The notes beneath the pieces are model-generated. The model was not told the origin of the DNA, did not search any database, and saw only the letters and a list, made by a program, of their open reading frames with translations. The translations under genes and the position numbers were made by a program. From positions 1-64,000 of the forward strand of contig NZ_FWFQ01000007.1 of NCBI RefSeq assembly GCF_900172235.1: DNA of 64,000 bases, written 5' to 3'. The DNA comes from Pseudoruegeria aquimaris (lineage in GTDB: Bacteria > Pseudomonadota > Alphaproteobacteria > Rhodobacterales > Rhodobacteraceae). Below are positions 53,202 to 61,082 of the stretch, piece by piece (position 1 is the first letter of the stretch; each line of letters starts with the position of its first letter).

Positions 53202-54260
53202 ATGACATGGCGAGCCCTGATCGATGCCGGCGCGCAGGCCTTCCGCAGCAGCGGAGCGGCGCCCGAAGCTATGGACGCCCGCGGAAGCCTCGTGGTCGAA
53301 CTGGCGCTCTGCGCGTCGCGCTCGGATGCGTTTACCGCACTGAAGGCCCGCAGCAGGGACGGCGGGTTCGCCCTGCTGCTCACCGTGGATCCGCACGGCG
53401 CCGTCCGGCTGGAGCTATCGCAGGGGCGCGACACCCGGATCATGGCCGCGAAGAGCGGCACGGCGCTGTCCCACCGCGCGCTGCGCATCACCTATTCCTG
53501 GTGCCTCGAGGAAGGGCTTGGCGTGTTGACGGTCGAGAACCTGCTGGACGGCTGGTTGTCGCAGGCAGAATACCGCGGCCCGCTGGCGATTCCGGCGCGG
53601 GTGCTGGCCGGCCCGGCTGCCCGTTCAGGGGGGATCGAGCTTGATTCCGAGGTGGCCTTTGCCGGGATTTCCTCGGAGATGGAGCCGGTGGGCCTTCCGG
53701 CCTCGATCGCTGAGGGCGCGCCCGTTCTGACCGAGACCGGCCCGCGCCCGATCGAAAGCCTGAGGCCGGGCGATCTGGTGCAGACGCGTGACAACGGGCT
53801 GCAGCCGGTGCGCTGGGTGGTGAAGCGCAGGGTGCCGGCCGTCGGCGGCTTCCGCCCCGTCCGGCTGTGCGCGCCCTTCTTCGGGCTGACGCGCGACCTT
53901 CTGCTCGGCCCGGATCAAAGAGTGCTCGTCGAGGGCGCTTCCGTCGAATACCTGTTCGGCGAGGAGGAGATGTTCGTCGAGGCCCGCCATCTGGTGGACG
54001 GCCGTGCGGCAATGGAAGAGGGTGCCGCGCGCATGGTCACCTACTACCAGCTCCTGCTCGACAACCATGAGATCATCTCCGTCGGCGGGCTGGAGCTTGA
54101 AAGCCTCTTCATCGGCGATCTCTGCGATGACCCGGCGCTGCTGCGCACAACTTTGCTTGCAGACCTCGCCCCTGATCGACTACCACGCCACGCACGCGTC
54201 GCGCGCCCGCAGTTGCGCGCCTACGAGGCCCCGACCCTGCGCAACGCGTTGAACGCGTGA
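53202..54260 (+). CDS. Hint-domain protein with serine at position 1
   Basis: A 352-residue protein. The N-terminal 160 residues show no known family (a beta-rich segment with DARGSLVVELALCASRSDA and HRALRITYSWCLEEGLGVLTVENLLDGW is reminiscent of lectin-like sandwich folds). Residues 168-305 align with the Hint domains of the neighbours: S168-IAEGAPVLTETGPRPIE against C331-FVAGTRIRTPDGDVPVE, then SLRPGDLVQTRDNGLQPVRW. The position-1 cysteine is thus serine, and the conserved histidine of SPxHR is Gln239 (GPDQR). Splicing is probably lost or altered. The C-terminal LRAYEAPTL resembles the LRSYEA end of protein 3. ATG 53202, preceded by a purine-rich site. Confidence 0.8.
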   Translation: MTWRALIDAGAQAFRSSGAAPEAMDARGSLVVELALCASRSDAFTALKARSRDGGFALLLTVDPHGAVRLELSQGRDTRIMAAKSGTALSHRALRITYSWCLEEGLGVLTVENLLDGWLSQAEYRGPLAIPARVLAGPAARSGGIELDSEVAFAGISSEMEPVGLPASIAEGAPVLTETGPRPIESLRPGDLVQTRDNGLQPVRWVVKRRVPAVGGFRPVRLCAPFFGLTRDLLLGPDQRVLVEGASVEYLFGEEEMFVEARHLVDGRAAMEEGAARMVTYYQLLLDNHEIISVGGLELESLFIGDLCDDPALLRTTLLADLAPDRLPRHARVARPQLRAYEAPTLRNALNA

Positions 54261-54297
54261 TGCGGCAGGTTGGGCAAAGAGGGATGAGAGACTTCGG

Positions 54298-55353
54298 ATG
54301 ATCCGCTTGCTGGGCATCTTGTTGCTGGCGCTGCTTCCGCTCGCCACGCAGGCCACCGCGCAGGATCTGCGCGTGGCCACGGTGACGCGGCCACCGTTTT
54401 CCATGGTGGAGAACGGCGTGGATACCGGTTTCAGCCTCGATCTCTGGGCCGCGCTCATGGAAGAGATGGAGCAGAGCTACGAGGTGGTGCGCGTCGAGGA
54501 ATTCCAGGAGATGCTGGACCTCGTGCAGAGCGGCGAGGTGGATGCCGCCGTGGCCAACATCTCGATCACCGCCAGCCGCGAGATGATCATGGATTACTCG
54601 CAGCCGATCTTCGAATCCGGCCTTCAGGTGATGGTGCCGGCCTCGGGGCAGGCGGATTTCTCGATCTGGAACGCCATCCTGTCACGCGACCTTCTGATCG
54701 CCGTCGCCATGGCCTTCGGCCTGCTGCTCGGCGGCGGCATGTTGATGTGGCTGTTCGAGCGCCGCGCGCAGCCCTATTTCGACCGCCCCGCAAAGGAGGC
54801 GCTTTTTCCCTCCTTCTGGTGGGCGCTGAACCTCGTCGTGAACGGTGGCTTCGAAGAGCGGATGCCGCGCACCTTCTTCGGGCGCATTTTCGGCGTTTTC
54901 CTCGTGGTTTCGTCTCTGTTCATCGTCTCCATCTTCGTCGCCAACATCACCGCCGTGATGACGGTGAAGGCGATCCAGAGCTCGGTGAACTCGATCTCGG
55001 ATCTGGAGGGAAAACTCGTGGGCACAACGGCAGGCTCCACCGCGAGCGTGTTCCTCGCCGGGCGCGACATTCGGTTCGAGGGCTACGAGGATCTCGAGAG
55101 CCTGCTGGCCGCCTTCGAGGCGGGGGATCTCGACGCCGTCGTCTTCGATGCGCCGATCCTGGCCTATTACGTGAACACCCGGGGGCGCAAACTTGGTGAA
55201 CTGAAGGGCAGCGTGTTCCTGCGGGAGGATTATGGCATCGCCTTCCCGACAAACAGCCCGCTGGCAGAGCCGGTGAACCAGGCCCTGCTGCGGCTCAAGG
55301 AAAACGGCACCTACGACGATCTCAGCCGCAAGTGGTTCGGCCGGGTCAACTGA
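54298..55353 (+). CDS. Ionotropic-glutamate-receptor-like (SBP plus two-helix pore) protein
   Basis: A 351-residue protein with signal peptide (1-21), S1 lobe (22-117), helix M1 (about 130-152), a re-entrant/pore region (168-188: FPSFWWALNLVVNGGFEE), helix M2 (about 195-222) and S2 lobe (236-350). The ligand arginine occurs in ITASREMIMDYSQPI (Arg94) and a likely S2 acid in VVFDAPILAYY. The end of the second helix, FVANITAVMTV, resembles the eukaryotic iGluR SYTANLAAFLT motif. The pore lacks the TVGYG potassium filter of GluR0. Ion selectivity and ligand are unknown. Adjacent to Hint genes. Confidence 0.82.
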   Translation: MIRLLGILLLALLPLATQATAQDLRVATVTRPPFSMVENGVDTGFSLDLWAALMEEMEQSYEVVRVEEFQEMLDLVQSGEVDAAVANISITASREMIMDYSQPIFESGLQVMVPASGQADFSIWNAILSRDLLIAVAMAFGLLLGGGMLMWLFERRAQPYFDRPAKEALFPSFWWALNLVVNGGFEERMPRTFFGRIFGVFLVVSSLFIVSIFVANITAVMTVKAIQSSVNSISDLEGKLVGTTAGSTASVFLAGRDIRFEGYEDLESLLAAFEAGDLDAVVFDAPILAYYVNTRGRKLGELKGSVFLREDYGIAFPTNSPLAEPVNQALLRLKENGTYDDLSRKWFGRVN

Positions 55354-55360
55354 GGCCCGC

Positions 55361-55711
55361 TCAGCCCCTGGCCTCGTCGTAGAAGGGCGTCATTTGTGCC
55401 ACGATCACGCTGTTTTCCTCCAGCGCCCGCGCCATCAGGGCCTGTTCTTCCTCGGGGATGTCGTGGCCCTCGGCCAGGCGCTCTTCGAGCGTGCCGTAGC
55501 CGCTGATTTCCAGCGGCGCGAGATCGGCCTGCTTCAGGATCGCCACGGTTTCGCGCACGGCCTCGGCTTCGTCCACGCCGGAGGCATAGCACACCAGCGC
55601 CGCGCCTGTGGCGCCCTTCGGGAGGCCGTCGCCCTCCTTGCGGCCCACTTCCACGAGGAGCGTGAAGACCTGCTGCCGGGACGGCTTCTTCTGTTTCTTC
55701 TCGGTGTTCAT
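55361..55711 (-). CDS. Hypothetical cytoplasmic protein
   Basis: A 116-residue acidic protein beginning with a lysine-rich stretch (MNTEKKQKKPSRQQVFTLLVEVGRKEG), then a small alpha/beta region (ATGAALVCYASGVDEAEAVRETVAILKQADLAPLEISGYGTLEER) and a helical end. I do not recognise the family. Its start (55711) leaves a 204-base divergent region to Hint protein 3. It is convergent with the iGluR-like gene, 7 bases between stops. Possibly unrelated to the Hint genes. Confidence 0.6.
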   Translation of the reverse strand: MNTEKKQKKPSRQQVFTLLVEVGRKEGDGLPKGATGAALVCYASGVDEAEAVRETVAILKQADLAPLEISGYGTLEERLAEGHDIPEEEQALMARALEENSVIVAQMTPFYDEARG

Positions 55712-55808
55712 GCGTTCGCCCCTATCGGCTGGCGCGGGGCGGGTCAACCGGGCAGTCGGCCCGGCCGGATTGATCCGAATGGATAGGGCAGCCCCTACCC
55801 GAACGAAT

Positions 55809-55842
55809 TTGACTCATACTTTCGGGAAAACCCTATCCCGAA
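55809..55842 (+). promoter_or_regulatory. Putative promoter with inverted repeat upstream of Hint protein 3
   Basis: TTTGACT lies at 55808-55814, giving a TTGACT -35 hexamer, and TTCGGGA (55821-55827) is repeated inverted as TCCCGAA (55836-55842) with an 8-base spacer. The dyad covers the expected -10 zone. It lies in the 204-base gap between two divergent genes; the start of Hint protein 3 is 74 bases downstream. Confidence 0.45.
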
Positions 55843-55915
55843 GCCCGGATCGTTTTAGCCTTCGTTAGGCGTATGCCCTCTAGCGTGTCCTTTAACGCGT
55901 GAATGAGGTTTCGCC

Positions 55916-57535
55916 GTGGTTACCGCTTCTGAACTGAACATCGATACGAACGCCACCGCCGATGCCATGGCCGAGGCCATGTTCGGATCCGGCATCCAGA
56001 TCGTTGACGCCAGCTACACGGGCGCGCAGGGCGCCTCCGGCATCTACTCCGGGGGGGACGCCACGGCGCCCCTGCTCACGCCGTCGGACACCGGCGTCAT
56101 CCTGTCCACCGGCCGGGCGACGGACGTGACGAACAGCTCCGGCGATGCCAATGCCTCGAGCGGCACCACCACAAGCTGGGGCCTCGGCGGGGATGCGGAT
56201 CTGAACGAAATCGCCGGCGCCCAGACGTTCGATGCCGCGATCTTCGAAGCCACCTTCATCCCGCAGGGCGATGTTCTGACAATGCAGGTCGTCTTCTCGT
56301 CGGAGGAGTATCTGGAATACGTGAATTCCGGCTTCAACGATGCGGTGGGGATCTGGGTGAACGGCCAGAAGGCCGAGCTCACCGTCGGCGACGGTGACAT
56401 CACGATCAACAACATCAATGATCAGAGCAACCAGAGCCTCTACATCGACAACCCCGCCGGCTCCGATCCCGTCAACACCGAGATGGACGGGCTGACCGTC
56501 ACGCTCACGTTGAAGGCCAACGTGAACGCCGGGGATCAGAACACGATCAAGATCGCCATCGCGGACGGGGGCGATTCCGCCTATGACAGCAACCTCCTGA
56601 TCGCGGGGGACAGCATCCAGACGGCGCTTGTCGCCGGTGACGACGCCTACCAGCTCGACAACGTGCAACCCAAGACCGTGGACCTGCTGGCGAATGACTC
56701 TTCCACGGTGCCCGGCACGCTCACGATCACCGCCATCAACGGCACCCCGGTCGTCGCCGGCCAGGAGGTGACGCTCCCGACGGGCGAAAAAATCACGCTC
56801 AACGCTGACGGCACCATCACCATCGTTTCGGACGGAGACGAGGGCACGAACCAGTTTTCCTACGAAGTCACGGACGAAGGCGGCAACACCGATACCGCCT
56901 TCGTGAGCCTCACCACGGTGCCCTGCTTCGTTGCCGGCAGCCTGATCAAGACGGTGGAGGGCGATGTGCCGGTCGAACGTCTGCGCCCCGGCGATCGCGT
57001 GATGACCCGCGATCACGGGCCGCAACCGGTGCGCTGGGTCGGCATCTCCCGCAGGGTGGCGCGCGGCAAGGATGCGCCCGTCGTCTTCGAGGCCGGCGCC
57101 CTCGGTTCGCACGAGCGGCTTGCCGTCTCCCCGAACCACCGGATGCTCGTGGTTTCCTCCGATGCGCAACTGCTGTTCGGGGAGCGGGAGGTGCTGGTGA
57201 AGGCCAAGCACCTCGTGAACGGGTCCTCCATCCACATCGCGGAGAGCGACGCGCAGATCACCTACGTGCATCTGCTGTTCGACCGGCATGAAATCGTCTG
57301 GGCGAATGGCGCGCAGAGCGAAAGCTACCACCCGGGCCGTGAAACCATGGACGGGTTCGATCCGGAGACCCGCGCGGAAATCCTGCGGCTCATGCCCAGC
57401 CATGACAGCCTCACGGGCTATGGCTACGGGCCCACGGCGCGGGCTTCGCTGCGCAGCTACGAGGCCCGGCTTCTGACGCGGCATGTGGTGAGCGGTGCGG
57501 GGCGCGAAGAACGGCGGCAGGGCAACCAGCACTGA
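55916..57535 (+). CDS. Choice-of-anchor-L / Ig-like / Hint domain protein 3
   Basis: A 539-residue paralogue of protein 1 with the same order: anchor-L-type domain (1-240; SDTGVILSTG, LTMQVVFSSEEYLEYVNS, DGLTVTLTLK, SNLLIAGDSIQ), Ig-like repeat (about 247-332; PKTVDLLANDSS, NQFSYEVTDEGG) and Hint_2 domain (337-475) with Cys337 (PCFVAGSLIKTVEGD), SPNHRMLV (His408), FGEREVLVKAKHLVNG and HEIVWANGAQSESYHPG. The catalytic positions absent from protein 2 are present. It starts with GTG (TGAGGT upstream), has no signal peptide, and ends with a short basic/polar tail. It is likely exported to the cell surface; function unknown. Confidence 0.85.
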   Translation: MVTASELNIDTNATADAMAEAMFGSGIQIVDASYTGAQGASGIYSGGDATAPLLTPSDTGVILSTGRATDVTNSSGDANASSGTTTSWGLGGDADLNEIAGAQTFDAAIFEATFIPQGDVLTMQVVFSSEEYLEYVNSGFNDAVGIWVNGQKAELTVGDGDITINNINDQSNQSLYIDNPAGSDPVNTEMDGLTVTLTLKANVNAGDQNTIKIAIADGGDSAYDSNLLIAGDSIQTALVAGDDAYQLDNVQPKTVDLLANDSSTVPGTLTITAINGTPVVAGQEVTLPTGEKITLNADGTITIVSDGDEGTNQFSYEVTDEGGNTDTAFVSLTTVPCFVAGSLIKTVEGDVPVERLRPGDRVMTRDHGPQPVRWVGISRRVARGKDAPVVFEAGALGSHERLAVSPNHRMLVVSSDAQLLFGEREVLVKAKHLVNGSSIHIAESDAQITYVHLLFDRHEIVWANGAQSESYHPGRETMDGFDPETRAEILRLMPSHDSLTGYGYGPTARASLRSYEARLLTRHVVSGAGREERRQGNQH

Positions 57536-57654
57536 GGTTCCCCGGCCGCTCCGTTCGTGAAGTGGCCGCGAAAATCAGGCTCTGTTGACGCCGGATCGGG
57601 CTCCGTCGCGGCTTGGCTGAGGATTGAAAGAGCCGCCAGGGCCGGGTGTTTCAA

Positions 57655-57675
57655 GCGGCGCCGAAAAGGCGCCGC
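57655..57675 (-). terminator. Probable terminator of dapD
   Basis: GCGGCGCC-GAAAA-GGCGCCGC is a perfect 8-bp stem with a 5-base loop, 8 bases beyond the dapD stop on the minus strand. The tail (TTGAAACACC) is only weakly T-rich. Confidence 0.6.
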
Positions 57676-57683
57676 CATCGGGA

Positions 57684-58511
57684 TCAATCCCGCAGAAGTT
57701 CGTTGATGCCGGTCTTGGAGCGGGTCTGCTCGTCCACCCGCTTCACGATCACCGCGCAGTAGAGGTTCACGCCGTTCTTCGACGGCATCGAACCGGCGAC
57801 GACCACCGAATAGGGGGGCACCTCGCCATACATCACTTCGCCGGTTTCGCGATCCACGATCTTGGTGGATTTGCCGATGAACACGCCCATGCCCAGCACC
57901 GAGCCTTCGCGCACGATGCATCCTTCCACGACCTCGGAACGGGCGCCGATGAAGCAGTTGTCCTCGATGATCGTCGGGCCGGCCTGCATCGGCTCCAGCA
58001 CGCCACCGATGCCGACGCCGCCGGAGAGGTGCACGTTCTTGCCGATCTGCGCGCAGGAGCCCACCGTGGCCCATGTATCCACCATGGTGCCTTCATCGAC
58101 ATAGGCGCCGAGGTTCACGAAGGAGGGCATCAGCACGACGCCCGGCGCGATGTAGGCCGATTTGCGCACCACGCAGTTGGGCACGGCCCGGAAACCGGCG
58201 GCCTTCCACTGGTCCGCGCCCCAGCCGGCGAACTTGCTGTCCACCTTGTCCCACCAGCCGGAGCCCTGCGGGCCGCCGGGTTGCTCTTCCATGTCCTTGA
58301 TGCGGAAGCCCAGCAGAACGGCCTTCTTGGCCCATTGGTTGACGTGCCAATCGCCGCTTTCCAGCTTCTCGGCCACGCGCAGGGTGCCCGAATCCAGCGC
58401 GTTCAGCGTTTCCTCGATGGCTTCGCGGGTTTCGCCGGTGGTGGCGGGGGTGATGGTATCGCGCGCCTCCCAGGCGGCTTCGATGGCAGCTTCCAGCTGT
58501 GCGTTAGACAT
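57684..58511 (-). CDS. dapD: 2,3,4,5-tetrahydropyridine-2,6-dicarboxylate N-succinyltransferase
   Basis: A 275-residue left-handed beta-helix acyltransferase making N-succinyl-2-amino-6-ketopimelate. Helical coil repeats (hexapeptide pattern) run from about 110 to 240, e.g. [42 protein letters not shown], with the family block [22 protein letters not shown]-terminal helical domain present. Standard length. Divergent from an M20 peptidase gene across 141 bases. It catalyses the first committed succinyl step upstream of DapE. Confidence 0.96.
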   Translation of the reverse strand: MSNAQLEAAIEAAWEARDTITPATTGETREAIEETLNALDSGTLRVAEKLESGDWHVNQWAKKAVLLGFRIKDMEEQPGGPQGSGWWDKVDSKFAGWGADQWKAAGFRAVPNCVVRKSAYIAPGVVLMPSFVNLGAYVDEGTMVDTWATVGSCAQIGKNVHLSGGVGIGGVLEPMQAGPTIIEDNCFIGARSEVVEGCIVREGSVLGMGVFIGKSTKIVDRETGEVMYGEVPPYSVVVAGSMPSKNGVNLYCAVIVKRVDEQTRSKTGINELLRD

Positions 58512-58652
58512 GAACGGCCTCCAATTGTCGCGCGCCTGCTATAGGCGGTTGCCCCCATTGGGGCAATCCCCGCAGCGCGACGCAGGGTCAGGCTTTTGCC
58601 TGCCGCCGATAGGGCGGACTGTGCGGAAAACGGGATCGGGGGGAGATCAAAC

Positions 58653-60107
58653 ATGATTCGCAGGATCGGTATCGGGCTGGGTGGAGCTCTTTTGGCGCTG
58701 GGCGTCGTTCTGGCCGTCAACACGTTGCGCTATGCGCCCGAGGCCGTCGCCACCGCGGCCAGGGTCTCCACCCCCACCGCGGTTGACGGCACGCGGCTGG
58801 CCGCCCAACTCGCCGAGGCCGTCCGGCTCAGGACGGTGGCGCCGGCGGAGCGGAATCGGGCCGAATTCGAAGCCTTCATCGCGCTGCTGGAGCGCAGCTT
58901 TCCCCGCGCCAACGAAGTGATGGAACGCGAGTTGATCAACGGGCTCACGCCGCTCTACCGCTGGCAGGGGCGCAACCCGGATCTCGCGCCGGTTTTGCTG
59001 ACGGGTCATTACGACGTCGTGCCCGCGTGGGACGCGGATCCGGCCGGCTGGGAGCACCCGCCATTTGCCGGCGAGATCGCCGACGGGTTCGTCTGGGGGC
59101 GCGGCACGCTCGACGACAAGGGCGCGATCCTCGCCATGATGGCCGCGGCGGAGGGGCTGGCGGCAGAGGGCTTCCAGCCCGAACGCACCCTCTACTTCAG
59201 CTTCGGCCACGATGAGGAGACAGGGGGCCGGATGGGTGCTGCCGCCGTGGTGGCCCATCTGCAGGCGCAGGGTGTCCGCCTTGCCTGGAGCCTCGATGAG
59301 GGATCCATGGTGCTTCGGGGCATGGTGCCTGGGCTGAAACAGGACGTGGCCTCGATCAACGTCGCCGAAAAGGGCTACATGACGGTCGATCTCGTGGCCA
59401 GCGCCGCCGGGGGGCACTCCTCCCTGCCGCCGCGTGAAACCGCTGTCGGCATCCTCGCGGCCGGGATCGCCAAGTTGCAGGAGAAGCCCTTTCCGGGTGG
59501 GCTGACGGATGTATCTGCCGATTTCTTCGACGGGCTCGGCCCCCATTTCGGCTTTCCCGAGAAACTGGTGTTCGCCAATCAATGGCTGTTCCGCCCGGTT
59601 CTCGAAAGCCAGCTCGGCGGCTCGGAAGGCACGGACGCGATGCTGCGCACCACGGTTGCGCCCACCATGCTGGCGGGTTCCGATACCGAGAACGTGTTGC
59701 CGCAGGAGGCGGTGGCCACGGTCAATTTCCGCATCCACCCGCGCGATACCGTCGAGAGCGTTCTGGCCTATGTGCAAGCGGTGGTGGACGATCCCCGCAT
59801 CGAGATCCGCCCGAGGGAAGGCGCCCGCGGTGCGAGCACGGTGTCCTCGGCGCAATCGGAGGCCTTCGGCCTGCTTTCCGCCAGTTTCAGAGCCGTTTTC
59901 GGGGATGTGGCGGTTGTTCCGGGCCTGACCGTGGCCGCCACCGACAGCGCGCATTACCAGGCCGTTGCCGAGGACAGCTATCGCATTAACCCCTTCGTGT
60001 TCGAGCCGCATGATCTGCCGCGCATCCACGGCGTCAACGAGCGTGTGTCGCTGGAAAACCTCGAAAAGGCCGTGCAGTTCTACAGGATCGTGATGGAAGG
60101 GGCGTGA
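58653..60107 (+). CDS. Membrane-anchored M20-family peptidase (carboxypeptidase S-like)
   Basis: A 484-residue enzyme with an N-terminal hydrophobic anchor (GIGLGGALLALGVVLAVN, residues 5-22). The di-zinc M20 site is complete: LLTGHYDVVPAWD, VWGRGTLDDKGAIL, FGHDEETGGRMG and, at the C-terminus, the terminal histidine in LPRIHGVNERV. The bulky lid (about 230-350) fits the CPS/PM20D1 group, known to hydrolyse or form N-acyl amino acids and to cleave dipeptides. Natural substrate unknown. The start at 58653 has a GGGGGGAGATC site. It is not of the DapE subfamily. Confidence 0.92.
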   Translation: MIRRIGIGLGGALLALGVVLAVNTLRYAPEAVATAARVSTPTAVDGTRLAAQLAEAVRLRTVAPAERNRAEFEAFIALLERSFPRANEVMERELINGLTPLYRWQGRNPDLAPVLLTGHYDVVPAWDADPAGWEHPPFAGEIADGFVWGRGTLDDKGAILAMMAAAEGLAAEGFQPERTLYFSFGHDEETGGRMGAAAVVAHLQAQGVRLAWSLDEGSMVLRGMVPGLKQDVASINVAEKGYMTVDLVASAAGGHSSLPPRETAVGILAAGIAKLQEKPFPGGLTDVSADFFDGLGPHFGFPEKLVFANQWLFRPVLESQLGGSEGTDAMLRTTVAPTMLAGSDTENVLPQEAVATVNFRIHPRDTVESVLAYVQAVVDDPRIEIRPREGARGASTVSSAQSEAFGLLSASFRAVFGDVAVVPGLTVAATDSAHYQAVAEDSYRINPFVFEPHDLPRIHGVNERVSLENLEKAVQFYRIVMEGA

Positions 60108-60171
60108 AGGCGTCTTGCTGCCGTGCAGCGAAGCGGGGTAGCCTGATCGGGTAGCGAACAAGGAATTACCC

Positions 60172-60990
60172 ATGAAAGACGAGCCCCGCGCCCATCCGTT
60201 TCGCGATTCCCATCAGGATGCGGAAACGGCCAAACATCTTCCCGACACCCCGCAGACCCGCTCGCCCGCCTACCGGCTCGCCTATGCGGACACGGATTTC
60301 ATGTGCCGCGAGGAACTGCGCCCGGTTCGGCTGCAACTTGAGCTTCTCAAACCGCAGATGCTTCTGGACGAGCGCGGGATCATCTCGACCGTCGTGATGT
60401 TCGGCGGTGCCCGCATCCCCGAGCCGGCCAAGAAGGATACGGCGCGCACGAAAACCCTGGCGGAGCTTTCGGCCTACTACGACGAGGCCCGCGAGTTCGC
60501 GCGCCGCGTGACGGAGAAATCGCTTGCGACCTACGGCAAGGAGTATGTCGTCGTCACCGGCGGCGGGCCGGGCGTGATGGAGGCGGGCAACCGAGGCGCC
60601 GATGACGCCGGCGGCGCCTCGATCGGGCTCAACATCGTGCTGCCGCACGAACAGGCGCCGAACCCCTACGTCACGCCGGAACTGAGCTTCAACTTCCACT
60701 ACTTCGCGATCCGCAAGATGCATTTCCTGATGCGCGCGAAGGCCATCGCGGTGTTTCCCGGCGGCTTCGGCACTCTGGACGAGCTGTTTGAAAGCCTGAC
60801 GCTGATCCAGACGCGGCGGATGGAGCCGATCCCGATCCTCCTATTCGGCACGGACTTCTGGAAGACCATCGTCAATTGGGAGGCGCTGGCGGATGCCGGC
60901 ACGATTTCGGCCGAAGATCTGGATCTGTTCCGTTTCGTGGATACGGCCGAGGAGGCGATCGAAGTGATGGAGGGCTGGGGGCAGGGCTGA
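60172..60990 (+). CDS. LOG-family nucleotide phosphoribohydrolase-like protein
   Basis: A 272-residue LOG (Lonely Guy) protein. The signature pair is present: GGGPGVMEAGNRG (130-142) and PGGFGTLDELFE (196-207), which bind and hydrolyse nucleotide 5'-monophosphates. The N-terminal extension of about 70 residues (a helical region with RSPAYRLAYADTDFMCREELRPVRLQLELLKP) places it in the larger bacterial LOG type with uncertain cytokinin relevance. A stand-alone gene, preceded by a gap of 64 bases and followed by 92. Confidence 0.9.
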   Translation: MKDEPRAHPFRDSHQDAETAKHLPDTPQTRSPAYRLAYADTDFMCREELRPVRLQLELLKPQMLLDERGIISTVVMFGGARIPEPAKKDTARTKTLAELSAYYDEAREFARRVTEKSLATYGKEYVVVTGGGPGVMEAGNRGADDAGGASIGLNIVLPHEQAPNPYVTPELSFNFHYFAIRKMHFLMRAKAIAVFPGGFGTLDELFESLTLIQTRRMEPIPILLFGTDFWKTIVNWEALADAGTISAEDLDLFRFVDTAEEAIEVMEGWGQG

Positions 60991-61082
60991 GATCCCGCCT
61001 GCCGCAACGTCGCGCGGTGATTTCGATTTACCGCCACGCCGCTTTTCGCCCATCCTTCCGCTCAGGCTGAGGGAGGGCAGAC

